The notes under the pieces: model-generated | Seen by the model: only the letters and a program-made list of their open reading frames with translations | What the model was told of the DNA's origin: nothing | Database searches by the model: none | Assembly (NCBI RefSeq): GCF_030719295.1 | Contig: NZ_CP120997.1 | Location: 1,674,001 to 1,738,000 of the forward strand | Direction of reading: 5' to 3' | DNA length: 64,000 bases | Origin: Streptomyces sp. Mut1 | GTDB lineage: Bacteria; Actinomycetota; Actinomycetes; Streptomycetales; Streptomycetaceae | Position numbers and translations under genes: made by a program | Shown: positions 8,381-17,056 of the stretch, piece after piece | Layout: every line of letters starts with the position of its first letter | Position numbering within the stretch: the first letter of the stretch is position 1

Positions 8381-9787
8381 TCAGTTGTTGCGGGTGAGGG
8401 GGGTGGGGGTGGGGTTCTGGGCGGGGATGGCGGGCTGGGTGAGGCCGAAGGTGGTGAAGGCGGTGCGTCGCGGGAGGGGGTAGGGGGTGGTGCCGGTGAG
8501 GTCGTTGAGGATGGTGGCGCTGCGCCAGGCGGCGAGGCCGAGGTCGGGGGCGCCGACGCCGTGGGTGTGGCGTTCGGCGTTCTGTACGTAGATGTGGCCG
8601 GTGATGGCGGGGCCGAGGTCGAGGCGGTAGCGGTCGTCGATGCGGGGGCGGCCGGAGGTGTCGCGGCGCAGGTGGGGGGCGAGCCCTTCGAGGATGTGGT
8701 CGAGGGGGCGTTCGCGGTAGCCGGTGGCGAGGACGACGGCGTCGGTGGTGAGGCGGCTGCGGGTGCCTTGCTGGGTGTGTTCGAGGTGGAGTTCGACGCG
8801 GGTGTTGGCGATGCGGCCGGCGGTGCGTACGGCTACGCCGGGGGTGAGGGTGGCGTCGGGCCAGCCGCCGTGGAGGGTGCGGCGGTAGAGCTCGTCGTGG
8901 ATGGCGGCGATGGTGTCGTGGTCGATGCCTTTGTGGAGCTGCCATTGGTGGGGGACGAGGGTGTCGCGGGTGGGTTCGGGGAGTGCGTGGAAGTAGCGGG
9001 TGTAGTCGGGGGTGAAGTGTTCGAGGCCGAGTTTGGAGTACTCCATGGGGGCGAAGGCGGGGGTGCGGGCGAGCCAGTGGAGTTTTTCGTGGCCGGCGGG
9101 GCGGGCGCGCAGGAGGTCGAGGAAGATCTCGGCGCCGGACTGGCCGGAGCCGATGACGGTGATGTGTCCGGCGTCGAGGAGGCGGTCGCGGTGGTGGAGG
9201 TAGTCGGCGGAGTGGATGACGGGGACGGTGCCGGCGTCGGTGAGGGGTTTGAGGGGTTCGGGGATGTGGGGTTCGGTGCCGATGCCGAGGGCGATGTGGC
9301 GGGTGTGGGTGCGGCCGGGTGAGGCGGCTTCGCCGAGGGCGTCGAGTTGGGTGTGGTCGACTTCGAAGTGGGCGGCCCGGGGGTTCCAGCGGACGGCGTC
9401 GACCCGGTGGCCGAAGTAGAGACCGGGGAGCTGGTCGCTGACCCAGCGGCAGTAGGCGTCGTATTCGGCGCGGTGGATATGGAAGCGCTCGGCGAAGTAG
9501 AAGGGGAAGAGGCGGTCCTGGGTGCGTTGGTAGTTGAGGAAGCTCCAGGGGCTGGTGGGGTCGGCGAGGGTGACGAGGTCGGCGAGGAAGGGGACTTGGA
9601 GGGTGGCGCCGTCGATGAGGAGTCCGGGGTGCCAGTGGAAGGCGGGGCGCTGTTCGTAGAAGGCGGTGGTGAGGGGGGTGGTCACGCCGTGGGCGAGGGC
9701 GGCGAGGGAGAGGTTGAAGGGGCCGATGCCGATGCCGACGAGGTCGTGCGGGCGGTGGGGGTCCTCGGGGGTGGGCCGGTCGGTCAT
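8381..9787 (-). CDS. Lysine/ornithine N-monooxygenase (siderophore type)
   Basis: A flavin- and NADPH-dependent N-hydroxylase of the IucD/SidA/DesB family, which converts an amine (lysine, ornithine or cadaverine) to its N-hydroxy form for hydroxamate siderophores. In 468 residues it shows the FAD motif (GIGIGPFNLSLA, near the N-terminus), the family element HPGLLIDGATLQVPFLADLV (in part), an NADPH motif (VIGSGQSGAEIFLDL) and a C-terminal ATGYRERPL. Its ATG overlaps the stop of the upstream decarboxylase by four bases. By analogy with desferrioxamine synthesis, cadaverine is the likely substrate, but the acyltransferase and NIS synthetase genes are absent nearby. Confidence 0.85.
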   Translation of the reverse strand: MTDRPTPEDPHRPHDLVGIGIGPFNLSLAALAHGVTTPLTTAFYEQRPAFHWHPGLLIDGATLQVPFLADLVTLADPTSPWSFLNYQRTQDRLFPFYFAERFHIHRAEYDAYCRWVSDQLPGLYFGHRVDAVRWNPRAAHFEVDHTQLDALGEAASPGRTHTRHIALGIGTEPHIPEPLKPLTDAGTVPVIHSADYLHHRDRLLDAGHITVIGSGQSGAEIFLDLLRARPAGHEKLHWLARTPAFAPMEYSKLGLEHFTPDYTRYFHALPEPTRDTLVPHQWQLHKGIDHDTIAAIHDELYRRTLHGGWPDATLTPGVAVRTAGRIANTRVELHLEHTQQGTRSRLTTDAVVLATGYRERPLDHILEGLAPHLRRDTSGRPRIDDRYRLDLGPAITGHIYVQNAERHTHGVGAPDLGLAAWRSATILNDLTGTTPYPLPRRTAFTTFGLTQPAIPAQNPTPTPLTRNN

Positions 9788-11187
9788 CGCAGGGTGCTGC
9801 CTTCCTTGAGTTCGGTGGTGAGGTGGGTGACGAGGTCGAGGAGGCGGCGGAGGTCCTCGGGGGTGGTGTGGGGGTTGAGGAGGGTGGCTTTGAACCAGAG
9901 GCGGCCGTGGGCGTGGGTGCGGCCGAGTACGGCGTGGCCGCGGGTGAGGAGGGTGCGGCGGATGGTGGCGACGGTGTGGTCGTCAGCGGCGGTGGGGCGG
10001 AAGAGGACGGTGCTGATGGTGGGGCGGTCGTAGAGGTCGAGGGTGGGGGTGCGGGTGATGAGGTCGGCGAGGTGGTGGGCGGCGGCGCAGGTGCGGTCGA
10101 TGAGGTCGGCGAGTCCGGTGCGGCCGAGTGCCTGGAGGGTGATGGCGATTTTGAGGGCGTCGGGGCGGCGGGTGGTGCGCAGGGAGCGGCCGAGGAGGTC
10201 GGGGAGGCCGGCTTCGGTGTCGTCGTCGGCGTTGAGGTAGGGGGCGTGGTGGTGGAGGGCGTGGAGGTGGCGGCGGTCGGGGACGGCGAGGATGCCGGCG
10301 GATGCGGGTTGCCAGCCGAGTTTGTGCAGGTCGAAGGTGACGCTGTCGGCGCGGTCGAGGCCGTTGACGAGGTGGCGGTGGGTGGGGCTGAAGAGGAGGG
10401 GTCCGCCGTAGGCGGCGTCGATGTGGAGTTCGGCGCCGTGTTGGGCGCAGAGGTCGGCGATGTCGGTGAGGGGGTCGATCTGTCCGGTGTCGGTGGTGCC
10501 TGCGGTGGCGGTGACGAGGAGGGGGGCCTTGCCCTGGTTGCGGGTGAGGGTGTCGTGGAGGGCGGTGAGGTCGATGGTGCCGGTGGGGGCGGGCACGGTG
10601 AGGGGTTCGGGGAGGCCGAGGAGCCAGGCGGCGCGGGCGGTGCTGTGGTGGGCGTTGGTGCCGGTGACGGTCTGGACGGGGCCGTGGCGTTCGCGGGCGA
10701 GGAGGAGGGCGAGTTGGTTGGCCTCGGTGCCGCCGGTGGTGATGACGGCGTCGGGTGCGGGGTGGTGGGGGTAGATCTCGGCGGCGAGCCCGGCGGTGGT
10801 GTCGGCTTCGAGGGTGGAGGCGGCGGGGGCCTGGTCCCAGGAGTCCATGGAGGGGTTGAGGGCGGAGGCGGCGAGGTCGGCGGCGGCGGCGAGGGCGAGG
10901 GGCGGGGTGTGGAGGTGGGCGGCGCAGAGTGGGTCGGCGGGGTCGGCGGCGCCTTCGGTGAGGGCTTGGACGATGGTGGCGAGGGCGTGGTGGGCGCCGG
11001 TTCCCTGGTCGGGGATGAGGGGGGTGAGGGTGGTGCGCATGTGGGGGGTGACGGTGTCGGGTCCGCCTGCGGGGAGGGGGCCGTCGCGGCGGCGGGCGCC
11101 TTCGGTGAGTGCGGTGAGGACGGTGTCGAGGAGGGGGCGCAGTGCGGTGGGTCCGGTGGTGGATCCGGCGAGGGGTGGGGTGGGCAT
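9784..11187 (-). CDS. PLP-dependent decarboxylase (DesA-like, group II)
   Basis: A 467-residue pyridoxal-phosphate decarboxylase of the aromatic-L-amino-acid/2,4-diaminobutyrate type that includes the siderophore lysine decarboxylase DesA. The cofactor lysine lies in FDLHKLGWQP, with HIDAAYGG and TTGGTEANQLAL before it. The start is ATG 11187, preceded by GAAGGA; the frame stays open upstream but reads as Pro/His-rich non-coding sequence. The stop overlaps the monooxygenase start, so the two proteins should be made together. The inferred reaction is lysine to cadaverine. No iron-box sequence was recognised upstream. Confidence 0.82.
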   Translation of the reverse strand: MPTPPLAGSTTGPTALRPLLDTVLTALTEGARRRDGPLPAGGPDTVTPHMRTTLTPLIPDQGTGAHHALATIVQALTEGAADPADPLCAAHLHTPPLALAAAADLAASALNPSMDSWDQAPAASTLEADTTAGLAAEIYPHHPAPDAVITTGGTEANQLALLLARERHGPVQTVTGTNAHHSTARAAWLLGLPEPLTVPAPTGTIDLTALHDTLTRNQGKAPLLVTATAGTTDTGQIDPLTDIADLCAQHGAELHIDAAYGGPLLFSPTHRHLVNGLDRADSVTFDLHKLGWQPASAGILAVPDRRHLHALHHHAPYLNADDDTEAGLPDLLGRSLRTTRRPDALKIAITLQALGRTGLADLIDRTCAAAHHLADLITRTPTLDLYDRPTISTVLFRPTAADDHTVATIRRTLLTRGHAVLGRTHAHGRLWFKATLLNPHTTPEDLRRLLDLVTHLTTELKEGSTLR

Positions 11188-11369
11188 GGGGTGGTTGGTC
11201 CTTCGGGCGTGCGTGGGTGGTGTGCGGGCATGGGTGTGCATGCCAGCTTGTCCGGTTTTCGGGTGGCTCTGCCGGGGAGGCGGATGATCTGAACTCGAAG
11301 GGGTGGCCGCGTGTGGATCGGTCCGGGTTGCCGGTGGTCGGGGTGGTATGCGGGTGTGCTCGTACGGGT

Positions 11370-11409
11370 GTGCCCGGCCTGCTCCTCGGTGGTGGGGCGG
11401 GCCGGGCAC
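11370..11409 (-). terminator. Hairpin downstream of pepN
   Basis: Arms GTGCCCGGCC (11370-11379) and GGCCGGGCAC (11400-11409) form a ten-pair stem, starting 33 bases past the pepN stop. The remaining 11188-11369 stretch holds the leader of the decarboxylase pair, with nothing else recognised. Confidence 0.55.
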
Positions 11410-11442
11410 GGGTGGTGCGGGTCGTTCAGAGCATGTTTCGGG

Positions 11443-13983
11443 TCAGTGGGCGGCGCGTACGGTCAGGGCGCGGCGCAGGTCGTCGAGCTGGTCGGTGATC
11501 TTGCGGCGCAGGGCGGGGGTGAGGGTCTGGTCGGTGAGGGCTTCTTCGCCGAGGTGGAGGCTGTCGGTGTCGATGGCGTGGGCGGGGAAGGCGTGGGCTC
11601 CGGCGGCTTCGGCGATGGCGGGGCCGCGGCGGTTGGCGAGTCGGTTGGCGTCGGGGTAGTAGCGGGGCACGTATGCGCGGACGAGGTCGGTCTGTTCGGG
11701 CTGCCAGAAGCCTTGGGCGATGGCGGTGAAGAGGTAGTTGGAGAGGGTGTCGTCGCTGAACATGGCGTGCCAGGCGGCGGCTTTGGCCTCGGGGGTGGGC
11801 AGGGCGGCGCGGCAGCGGGCGGCGCCTTCCTGGCCGGTGGCGCTGGGGTCGGCTTCGAGGGCGGCGGCGATGGCGGTTTCGTCGGTGGCGCCGAGGACGG
11901 CGAGGCGGGTGAGGATGCGCCAGCGCAGTTCGGGGTCGAGTTCGGGTCCGCCGGGGACGGTGTCGTCGCTGAGCCAGCCCTGGATGGTGTCGGGCTGGGT
12001 GGCGGCGTCGATGAGGTGGCGTACGGCGGTGAGGCGGAGGCCGGGGCGGGTGCCGTCCTCGGTGCGGCGGATGAGGTCGCGGCACAGGGCGGTGAGGGTG
12101 GCGAGGGCGGCGGGCCGGTTGTCGGGGGCGGTGTACCGGGCGGCGATCTGGGTGTCGGCGAAGGTGAGGACGCGTTGGATGATGACGGGGTCGGTCTCGT
12201 GCGGGATGTGGGTGCGGGCGGCTTCGAGGTAGGTGGCGGGGGCCAGTTCGCCGTCTCGGACCATGTCGCGGGCGGCGTTCCAGATGACGGCGCGGGTGAG
12301 GGCGTCGGGGATGCCGGAGAGGCTGGTGAGGACGGTGTTCCAGGAGTGGGGGTCGAGGCGGATCTTGGCGTAGGTGAGGTCTTCGTCGTTGATGACGACG
12401 AGGGCGGGGCGGCGGCCGGGGCGGGTGAGGGGGGTGTCTTCGGGGATGCCGGTCTCGAAGCGTTCGCGCAGGACGAGGGTGGCGGGGCCGTGCCGGGTGT
12501 CGAGGGAGTGGTCGTAGGCGCCGACGCTGATGCGGTGGGGGCGGGTGCCCTGGTGGCCGATGGTGAGGGACCAGGTGGTGTCGGTCTCGGTGGTGTGTGC
12601 GGTGAGGGTGTCGATTCCGGTGGTGCGCAGCCACTGGTCGGCCCAGCCGTGGACGTCGCGGTCGGTGGCCGAGGCGAGGTTGTCGATGAAGTCGGCGAGG
12701 GTGGCGTTGGCGAATTTGTGGCGGGCGAAGTGGGTGTTGATGCCGGCGAGGAAGTCCTTTTCGCCGAGCCAGGCGACGAGTTGGCGCAGGGCGGACGCGC
12801 CCTTGGCGTAGGAGATGCCGTCGAAGTTGAGCAGGGCGGACGCGGTGTCGGGTACGTCGGCGGGGTCGGGGGCGACGGGGTGGGTGGAGGGGCGCTGGTC
12901 GGCGTCGTAGCCCCAGCCCTTGCGGGCGAGGGCGAAGTCGACCCAGATGCCGGGGAATGGGGTCTTGCCTGCTCGAACGGAGTTGAGGCCGTGCGGAAGG
13001 GTGGCTTCGGCGAGGGTCTGGTAGCCCATGTACTCGGCGAAGGACTCGTTGAGCCAGATGTCGTCCCACCAGGCGAGGGTGACGAGGTCGCCGAACCACA
13101 TGTGCGCCATCTCGTGGGCGATGACCATGCCGCGGGTCTGGCGTTCGGTGTCGGTGACGGCCGAGCGGTAGACGAATTCGTCGCGGAGGGTGACGAGGCC
13201 GGGGTTCTCCATGGCGCCGGCGTTGAATTCGGGGACGAACGCCTGGTCGTAGGAGTCGAACGGGTAGGGCTCGTCGAACTTCTCCTGGAACCGGTCGAAG
13301 CAGGCCCGGGTGATGCCGAGGATCTCGTCGGCGTCGGCGTCGAGGTGGGGGGCGAGGGACCGGCGGCAGTGGATGCCGAAGGGCAGGCCGGCGTGCTCGG
13401 TGGTCACGGAGTGCCAGGGGCCTGCGGCGACGGCGACGAGGTAGGTGGAGACCGGCGGCGTGGGGGCGATGGTCCAGCGGCCGTTTCCGGTGTGCTCGGC
13501 GATTCCGTTGCCGAGGACGGTCCAGCCCTCGGGGGCGGTGACGGTGAGGGCGAAGACGGATTTCAGGTCGGGCTGGTCGAACGCGGCGAAGACGCGCTGG
13601 ACGTCGTCCATGAACAGCTGGGTGTAGACGTACGTCTCGTTGTCGCTGGGGTCGGTGAAGCGGTGCATGCCTTCGCCGGTGCGGGAGTAGGTCATCGTGG
13701 CGTCGACGCGCAGTTCGTGGGTCCCGGCGGTGAGGCCGCGCAGGGGGAAGCGGTTCTCGGTGAGGTCCGCGGGGTTCAGCGGCTGTCCGTCCAGGCTGAC
13801 CGAGCGCAGGGTCGCGGGCTTGAGCTCGATGAAGGTGTCACCGGCGGTGCGTGCGGTGAAGTCGATCACGGCGCGGGAGCCGAAGGTCTCCTCCCCCGCG
13901 GTGAGATCGAGTTCGATCGTGTATCGCTGTACGTCGAGGATCTGGGCTCGGGTCTGCGCTTCATCGCGCGTCAGTACGGACAT
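11443..13983 (-). CDS. pepN: Aminopeptidase N (M1 zinc metallopeptidase)
   Basis: Removes N-terminal amino acids from peptides in the cytoplasm. The 846 residues match actinobacterial PepN. The exopeptidase motif GAMENPGLV precedes the zinc site HEMAHMWFGD (HExxH) and the third ligand in WLNESFAEYMG, the M1 family spacing. A C-terminal ERAP1-like helical domain follows. The start MSVLTRDEAQ matches the family. Transcription is separate from the siderophore-like pair, which lies beyond a hairpin. Confidence 0.95.
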   Translation of the reverse strand: MSVLTRDEAQTRAQILDVQRYTIELDLTAGEETFGSRAVIDFTARTAGDTFIELKPATLRSVSLDGQPLNPADLTENRFPLRGLTAGTHELRVDATMTYSRTGEGMHRFTDPSDNETYVYTQLFMDDVQRVFAAFDQPDLKSVFALTVTAPEGWTVLGNGIAEHTGNGRWTIAPTPPVSTYLVAVAAGPWHSVTTEHAGLPFGIHCRRSLAPHLDADADEILGITRACFDRFQEKFDEPYPFDSYDQAFVPEFNAGAMENPGLVTLRDEFVYRSAVTDTERQTRGMVIAHEMAHMWFGDLVTLAWWDDIWLNESFAEYMGYQTLAEATLPHGLNSVRAGKTPFPGIWVDFALARKGWGYDADQRPSTHPVAPDPADVPDTASALLNFDGISYAKGASALRQLVAWLGEKDFLAGINTHFARHKFANATLADFIDNLASATDRDVHGWADQWLRTTGIDTLTAHTTETDTTWSLTIGHQGTRPHRISVGAYDHSLDTRHGPATLVLRERFETGIPEDTPLTRPGRRPALVVINDEDLTYAKIRLDPHSWNTVLTSLSGIPDALTRAVIWNAARDMVRDGELAPATYLEAARTHIPHETDPVIIQRVLTFADTQIAARYTAPDNRPAALATLTALCRDLIRRTEDGTRPGLRLTAVRHLIDAATQPDTIQGWLSDDTVPGGPELDPELRWRILTRLAVLGATDETAIAAALEADPSATGQEGAARCRAALPTPEAKAAAWHAMFSDDTLSNYLFTAIAQGFWQPEQTDLVRAYVPRYYPDANRLANRRGPAIAEAAGAHAFPAHAIDTDSLHLGEEALTDQTLTPALRRKITDQLDDLRRALTVRAAH

Positions 13984-14065
13984 GGGGACATGCTGCCGTA
14001 TCCGCGGGGCGGCGTGCAGGCGGGTTCCGGCGGAACCGGGCGGGGGCGGCCGATCCTTTGAGGGC

Positions 14066-14076
14066 TAAGATTCTTA
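14066..14076. promoter_or_regulatory. Palindrome at the marR-type gene start region
   Basis: TAAGA-T-TCTTA is an 11-bp palindrome 34 bases before the MarR-family ATG, in the divergent pepN/marR region. It shares the context GGGCTAA and TAAG/CTTA half-sites with the two 18-bp palindromes at 25316 and 25423, suggesting autoregulation by the same protein. This is inference from sequence likeness. Confidence 0.4.
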
Positions 14077-14110
14077 CCCCATTGTGTACCTGCGCGGAGG
14101 GTGTGGCGGG

Positions 14111-14623
14111 ATGGCGAAGGACCAGGACGCGGTGGCGTCGATCGTGGCGGACTGGCGGCGCGAGCGGCCCGAGCTGGACACGGCTCCGCTGGAGGTCTTC
14201 GGCCGGCTGCACCGGGCGTTCCTGCGGTACAGCACGGCGATCTCCCGGCCGGTGGAGCGCAAGGGTCTGTCGATGGCGGGGTTCGACGTGCTGACGGCGC
14301 TGCGCCGGGCGGGGGCGCCGTTCCGGCGTACGGCGGGTGAGCTGGCGGATTCCGGGCTGATCAGTTCGGCGGGTGTGACGCTGCGGATCGACCGGCTGGA
14401 GAAGGACGGGCTGATCCGGCGCGAGCGCGATCCGCAGGACCGGCGGGTGGTGCACTCGCGGCTGACGGACGAGGGGCTTTCGCTGATCGACGAGCTGTTC
14501 TCGGAGCATCTGGACAACGAGCGGCGGATGCTGGCGGGGTTGTCGGAGGCGGAGTGCGAGCAGCTGGCGGGGTTGCTGGAGAAGCTGGAGCGGTCGGTGC
14601 TCGACGCGGAGGGCGGTGCGTAG
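14111..14623 (+). CDS. MarR family transcriptional regulator
   Basis: A 170-residue winged-helix regulator. The recognition region is visible in AGELADSGLISSAGVTLRID and the wing in LIRRERDPQDRRVVHSRLTDEG, followed by the C-terminal dimer helices. The start is ATG 14111, with GGAGG ten bases before it; an upstream in-frame GTG (14084) overlaps the operator-like palindrome and has no ribosome site. It lies at the 3' end of the aromatic-catabolism operon and faces it, so it is the natural candidate regulator. MarR proteins of this kind usually release DNA when they bind an aromatic ligand. Confidence 0.88.
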   Translation: MAKDQDAVASIVADWRRERPELDTAPLEVFGRLHRAFLRYSTAISRPVERKGLSMAGFDVLTALRRAGAPFRRTAGELADSGLISSAGVTLRIDRLEKDGLIRRERDPQDRRVVHSRLTDEGLSLIDELFSEHLDNERRMLAGLSEAECEQLAGLLEKLERSVLDAEGGA

Positions 14624-14721
14624 GCGCTCCGCGGGGCACCGGTGAACCCGGTGCGGGTGGGGTCCCCGGTCGGTCGCCGGACGGGCCTGGTTCGTGGGCG
14701 TCCTCGGCCTCGTGCGGGAGT

Positions 14722-14759
14722 CCCCGGCCGCCGGACGGGCTTGCCGCCGGCGGCCGGGG
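14722..14759. terminator. Bidirectional terminator between marR gene and oxygenase operon
   Basis: Thirteen-base perfect arms (14722-14734 and 14747-14759) with a 12-base loop, seven bases before the oxygenase stop. The arms include the CGCCGGACGGGCTT element that recurs elsewhere in the window. Confidence 0.65.
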
Positions 14760-14766
14760 AGGGTCG

Positions 14767-15834
14767 TCAGGCCTTCGCGGCCTGGGTCTCCGCCTCTGTG
14801 CGGTACATGCGGCGGACTCGTACCACGCCCAGGTCGTGCTGGTAGAGGTTCTCCGCCTGGTCGGCGTCGGCGCGCAGGTCCTCCAGCATGACGCGGTCCT
14901 GTTCGAGGACCTCCCAGTGGCGGTCCTCCAGGAGCGTCTTGTACAGGAAGCGCCAGGTGTCGCGCTGCCAGCCGGTGACCTTGCGGTAGCGCCAGAAGAA
15001 GACGGAGCAGCGGTTCTCGTCGATGGGGGTGGCCATGCCGACGATGCCGAACGGGCCGCCGGGGCCGGCGGTCGGCGGGTAGGGGATGGTGAGGTCGACC
15101 CAGTCGACGCCGGTGCGGCAGAGCTCGACCCAGTCGAAGTTGACGCCGCTCTGGTCGGTCTTCTCGAAGAAGAACCCGCGTTCGGTCTCGCGGATGCGGA
15201 AGCGGGCGGTGGTCTGTCCCTCGGCCATGCTGTGCGAGTCGCGGTGGAGGAACGAGCCGTGCATGGGGTCGAGCAGGTTCTCGACGGCGTAGCGCCAGTT
15301 GACGTTCCACTCGGCGTAGCAGAGGAAGGCCGAGGTGCCGGGGTCGGTGAGCGGTTCGGGGAGGGTGAGCGGGGCGGGTTCGGCGTGGGTGTGGTCGCCG
15401 AAGTAGGCGAGGATCGCGCCGCCGGTCTCGATGAGGTGGGGGGCGGCGACGAGCTGTTTGCCTTCGAGGTTGCAGCCGGGCAGGCCGGGGACGGCGGCGA
15501 CGGTGCCGGTGCCGTCGACCTGGACGCCGTGGTACCAGCAGGCGATGCGGTCGCCGAGGTGTTTGCCGAGGGAGAGGCGGGCGCCGCGGTGGGGGCAGCG
15601 GTCCTCCAGCATGTGGAGGGTGCCGTCGGCGCGGCGGAAGAGGAGCCATTCCTCGCCGAGGAGGGTGAGGCGTTTCATTCCGCCGGCGGGGACGAAGTCC
15701 GAGGGGCAGACGGCGTACCACTGGTTGCGGATGCCGGTGGCGAAGAGCCGGTCGGCGGTGCGGTCGCCGGGGCGGGCGACTTCGGAGGGGCGGGTGGGGG
15801 TGCCCTGCGGCACGGGGGTGGTGGCGGTGGTCAT
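14767..15834 (-). CDS. Rieske non-haem iron aromatic oxygenase, large subunit
   Basis: A 355-residue ring-hydroxylating oxygenase or demethylase alpha subunit. The Rieske [2Fe-2S] cluster ligands are C80-P-H82 and C99-W-Y-H102. The mononuclear iron site is in NLLDPMHGSFLH with Asp189, His192 and His197, and a late Asp (EQDRVMLED) probably completes it. The size and QDRVMLE region resemble the phenoxybenzoate/vanillate/toluenesulfonate group, which uses a separate PDR-type reductase and no beta subunit. That reductase is encoded just upstream. It is the last gene of an eleven-gene operon. The substrate is unknown. Confidence 0.9.
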   Translation of the reverse strand: MTTATTPVPQGTPTRPSEVARPGDRTADRLFATGIRNQWYAVCPSDFVPAGGMKRLTLLGEEWLLFRRADGTLHMLEDRCPHRGARLSLGKHLGDRIACWYHGVQVDGTGTVAAVPGLPGCNLEGKQLVAAPHLIETGGAILAYFGDHTHAEPAPLTLPEPLTDPGTSAFLCYAEWNVNWRYAVENLLDPMHGSFLHRDSHSMAEGQTTARFRIRETERGFFFEKTDQSGVNFDWVELCRTGVDWVDLTIPYPPTAGPGGPFGIVGMATPIDENRCSVFFWRYRKVTGWQRDTWRFLYKTLLEDRHWEVLEQDRVMLEDLRADADQAENLYQHDLGVVRVRRMYRTEAETQAAKA

Positions 15835-15841
15835 GGGTGTC

Positions 15842-16072
15842 TCACGCTCCCAGTCGGCGCATCTCGGTGCGGAAGGTGTCCTCGGTCCAGGGGCTGCCGT
15901 CGGGGGCGGGCAGGTCGCGGGCGTTGAGTCCGGCGACGAGTCCGGGCAGGTCGTGGGCTCCGCTGCCGAAGACCTCCTCGATGACGGCGGCGAGCTTCTT
16001 CTCGTACGGGGTGGGCTCGGCGGTGCGGGCCTGGTTCGGGTCGAGGTACTGCGGGCTGGTCGGGCCGGTCAT
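15842..16072 (-). CDS. Small conserved protein between oxygenase and reductase
   Basis: A 76-residue acidic protein (MTGPTSPQYLDPNQARTAEP at the N-terminus, ending EDTFRTEMRRLGA) with no membrane segment. The C-terminal half resembles a short helix-turn-helix like those in serine recombinases (LNARDLPAPDGSPWTEDTFR), a likeness used in automatic annotation of similar small genes. It lies 7 bases from the oxygenase and 21 from the reductase, so a role with the oxygenase system is more likely than recombination. The function is not known. Confidence 0.65.
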   Translation of the reverse strand: MTGPTSPQYLDPNQARTAEPTPYEKKLAAVIEEVFGSGAHDLPGLVAGLNARDLPAPDGSPWTEDTFRTEMRRLGA

Positions 16073-16093
16073 GTCGGCTCCCTTCGGGGCGGT

Positions 16094-17056
16094 TCAGAGG
16101 TCGAGTACGAGGCGGGGGGTGCGGGAGCGGGAGACGCAGAGCATGATCGAGGCGCCGGCTTCGCGTTCGCCGTCGCTGAGGAGGAAGTCGCGGTGGTCGG
16201 GGACGCCTTCGAGGACCTTGGTCTCGCAGGTGCCGCAGATGCCGTCGCGGCAGGAGGAGGCGACGGGGATACCGGCGTTCTCCAGGGCGTCGAGCGCGGT
16301 GGTGCCGGGGGTGACCTCGACGGTGCGTCCGGTGCGGGAGCAGACGACGTCGAAGCCGGTGTCCTGGCCGTCGGGCCGCGGGGCGGCGGGTGCGGCGAAG
16401 CGTTCGGTACGGGCGTCGGGGCAGCGTTCCTCGACGGCGGCGAGGAGGGGTTCGGGGCCGCAGCAGTAGACCTGGGTGCCCGGTTCGAGGGTGCCGAGCA
16501 GGGTGTCGAGGTCGGGGTGGCCCTGTTCGTCCTGGGGGATGAACTCGACGGTGGCGCCGGGGAGCCCGGCGAGTGCGGTGAGTTCGGCGGTGAAGGCCAT
16601 GGAGGCGCGGGTGCGGCCGCCGTGGACGAGTCGCCAGGGGGTGCCGGTGCGGGCGGCCTCGCGGGCCATGGCCAGGAGCGGGGTGATGCCGATGCCTCCG
16701 GCGATGAAGAGGTAGCCGGTGGCGTCGCCCGCTGGGTCGAGCGCGAAGTGGTTGCGGGGGCCCTGGATGTGGAGGGTCTGGCCGGGCCTCAGCTGGGTGT
16801 GGATGTGGGCGGAGCCGCCGCGTGAGGCGGGTTCGCGCAGGACGCCGATGCGCCAGCGGGTGGTGTCGGCGGGGTCGGAGCACAGGGAGTACTGGCGGAT
16901 GCGGCCGCCGGTGTGCACGTCGATGTGGGCGCCGGGCTGCCAGGCGGGGAGGGGGGCGCCGTCGGGGTGGGTGAGTTCGATGCTCAGCACCCCGTCGGCC
17001 TCCCACGTCATGCGGTGGACGAGCAGGTCGAGCCGGGGTTCCTCGGCGGATGTCAT
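16094..17056 (-). CDS. PDR/VanB-type oxidoreductase (flavin plus 2Fe-2S ferredoxin)
   Basis: Electron supply for the Rieske oxygenase. In 320 residues it has a flavin domain (GAHIDVHTG, IRQYSLCSDP), an NAD(P)H domain (IAGGIGITPLLAMAR, YCCGPEPLL) and a C-terminal plant-type [2Fe-2S] domain with ligands in ASSCRDGICGTCETKVLEG and MLCVSRS. This domain order is that of the phthalate dioxygenase reductase family. Its ATG overlaps the stop of the ThDP enzyme gene by four bases. Confidence 0.9.
   Translation of the reverse strand: MTSAEEPRLDLLVHRMTWEADGVLSIELTHPDGAPLPAWQPGAHIDVHTGGRIRQYSLCSDPADTTRWRIGVLREPASRGGSAHIHTQLRPGQTLHIQGPRNHFALDPAGDATGYLFIAGGIGITPLLAMAREAARTGTPWRLVHGGRTRASMAFTAELTALAGLPGATVEFIPQDEQGHPDLDTLLGTLEPGTQVYCCGPEPLLAAVEERCPDARTERFAAPAAPRPDGQDTGFDVVCSRTGRTVEVTPGTTALDALENAGIPVASSCRDGICGTCETKVLEGVPDHRDFLLSDGEREAGASIMLCVSRSRTPRLVLDL

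Noticed and set aside
8199..11231. A 1010-codon open frame on the minus strand over the decarboxylase/monooxygenase pair
   Set aside because: Its translation is Pro/Ser/Arg low complexity in another frame of well-supported genes.
11188..11442. Iron-regulator box upstream of the siderophore-like pair
   Set aside because: I searched for the TTAGGTTAGGCTAACCTAA type pattern and saw none.
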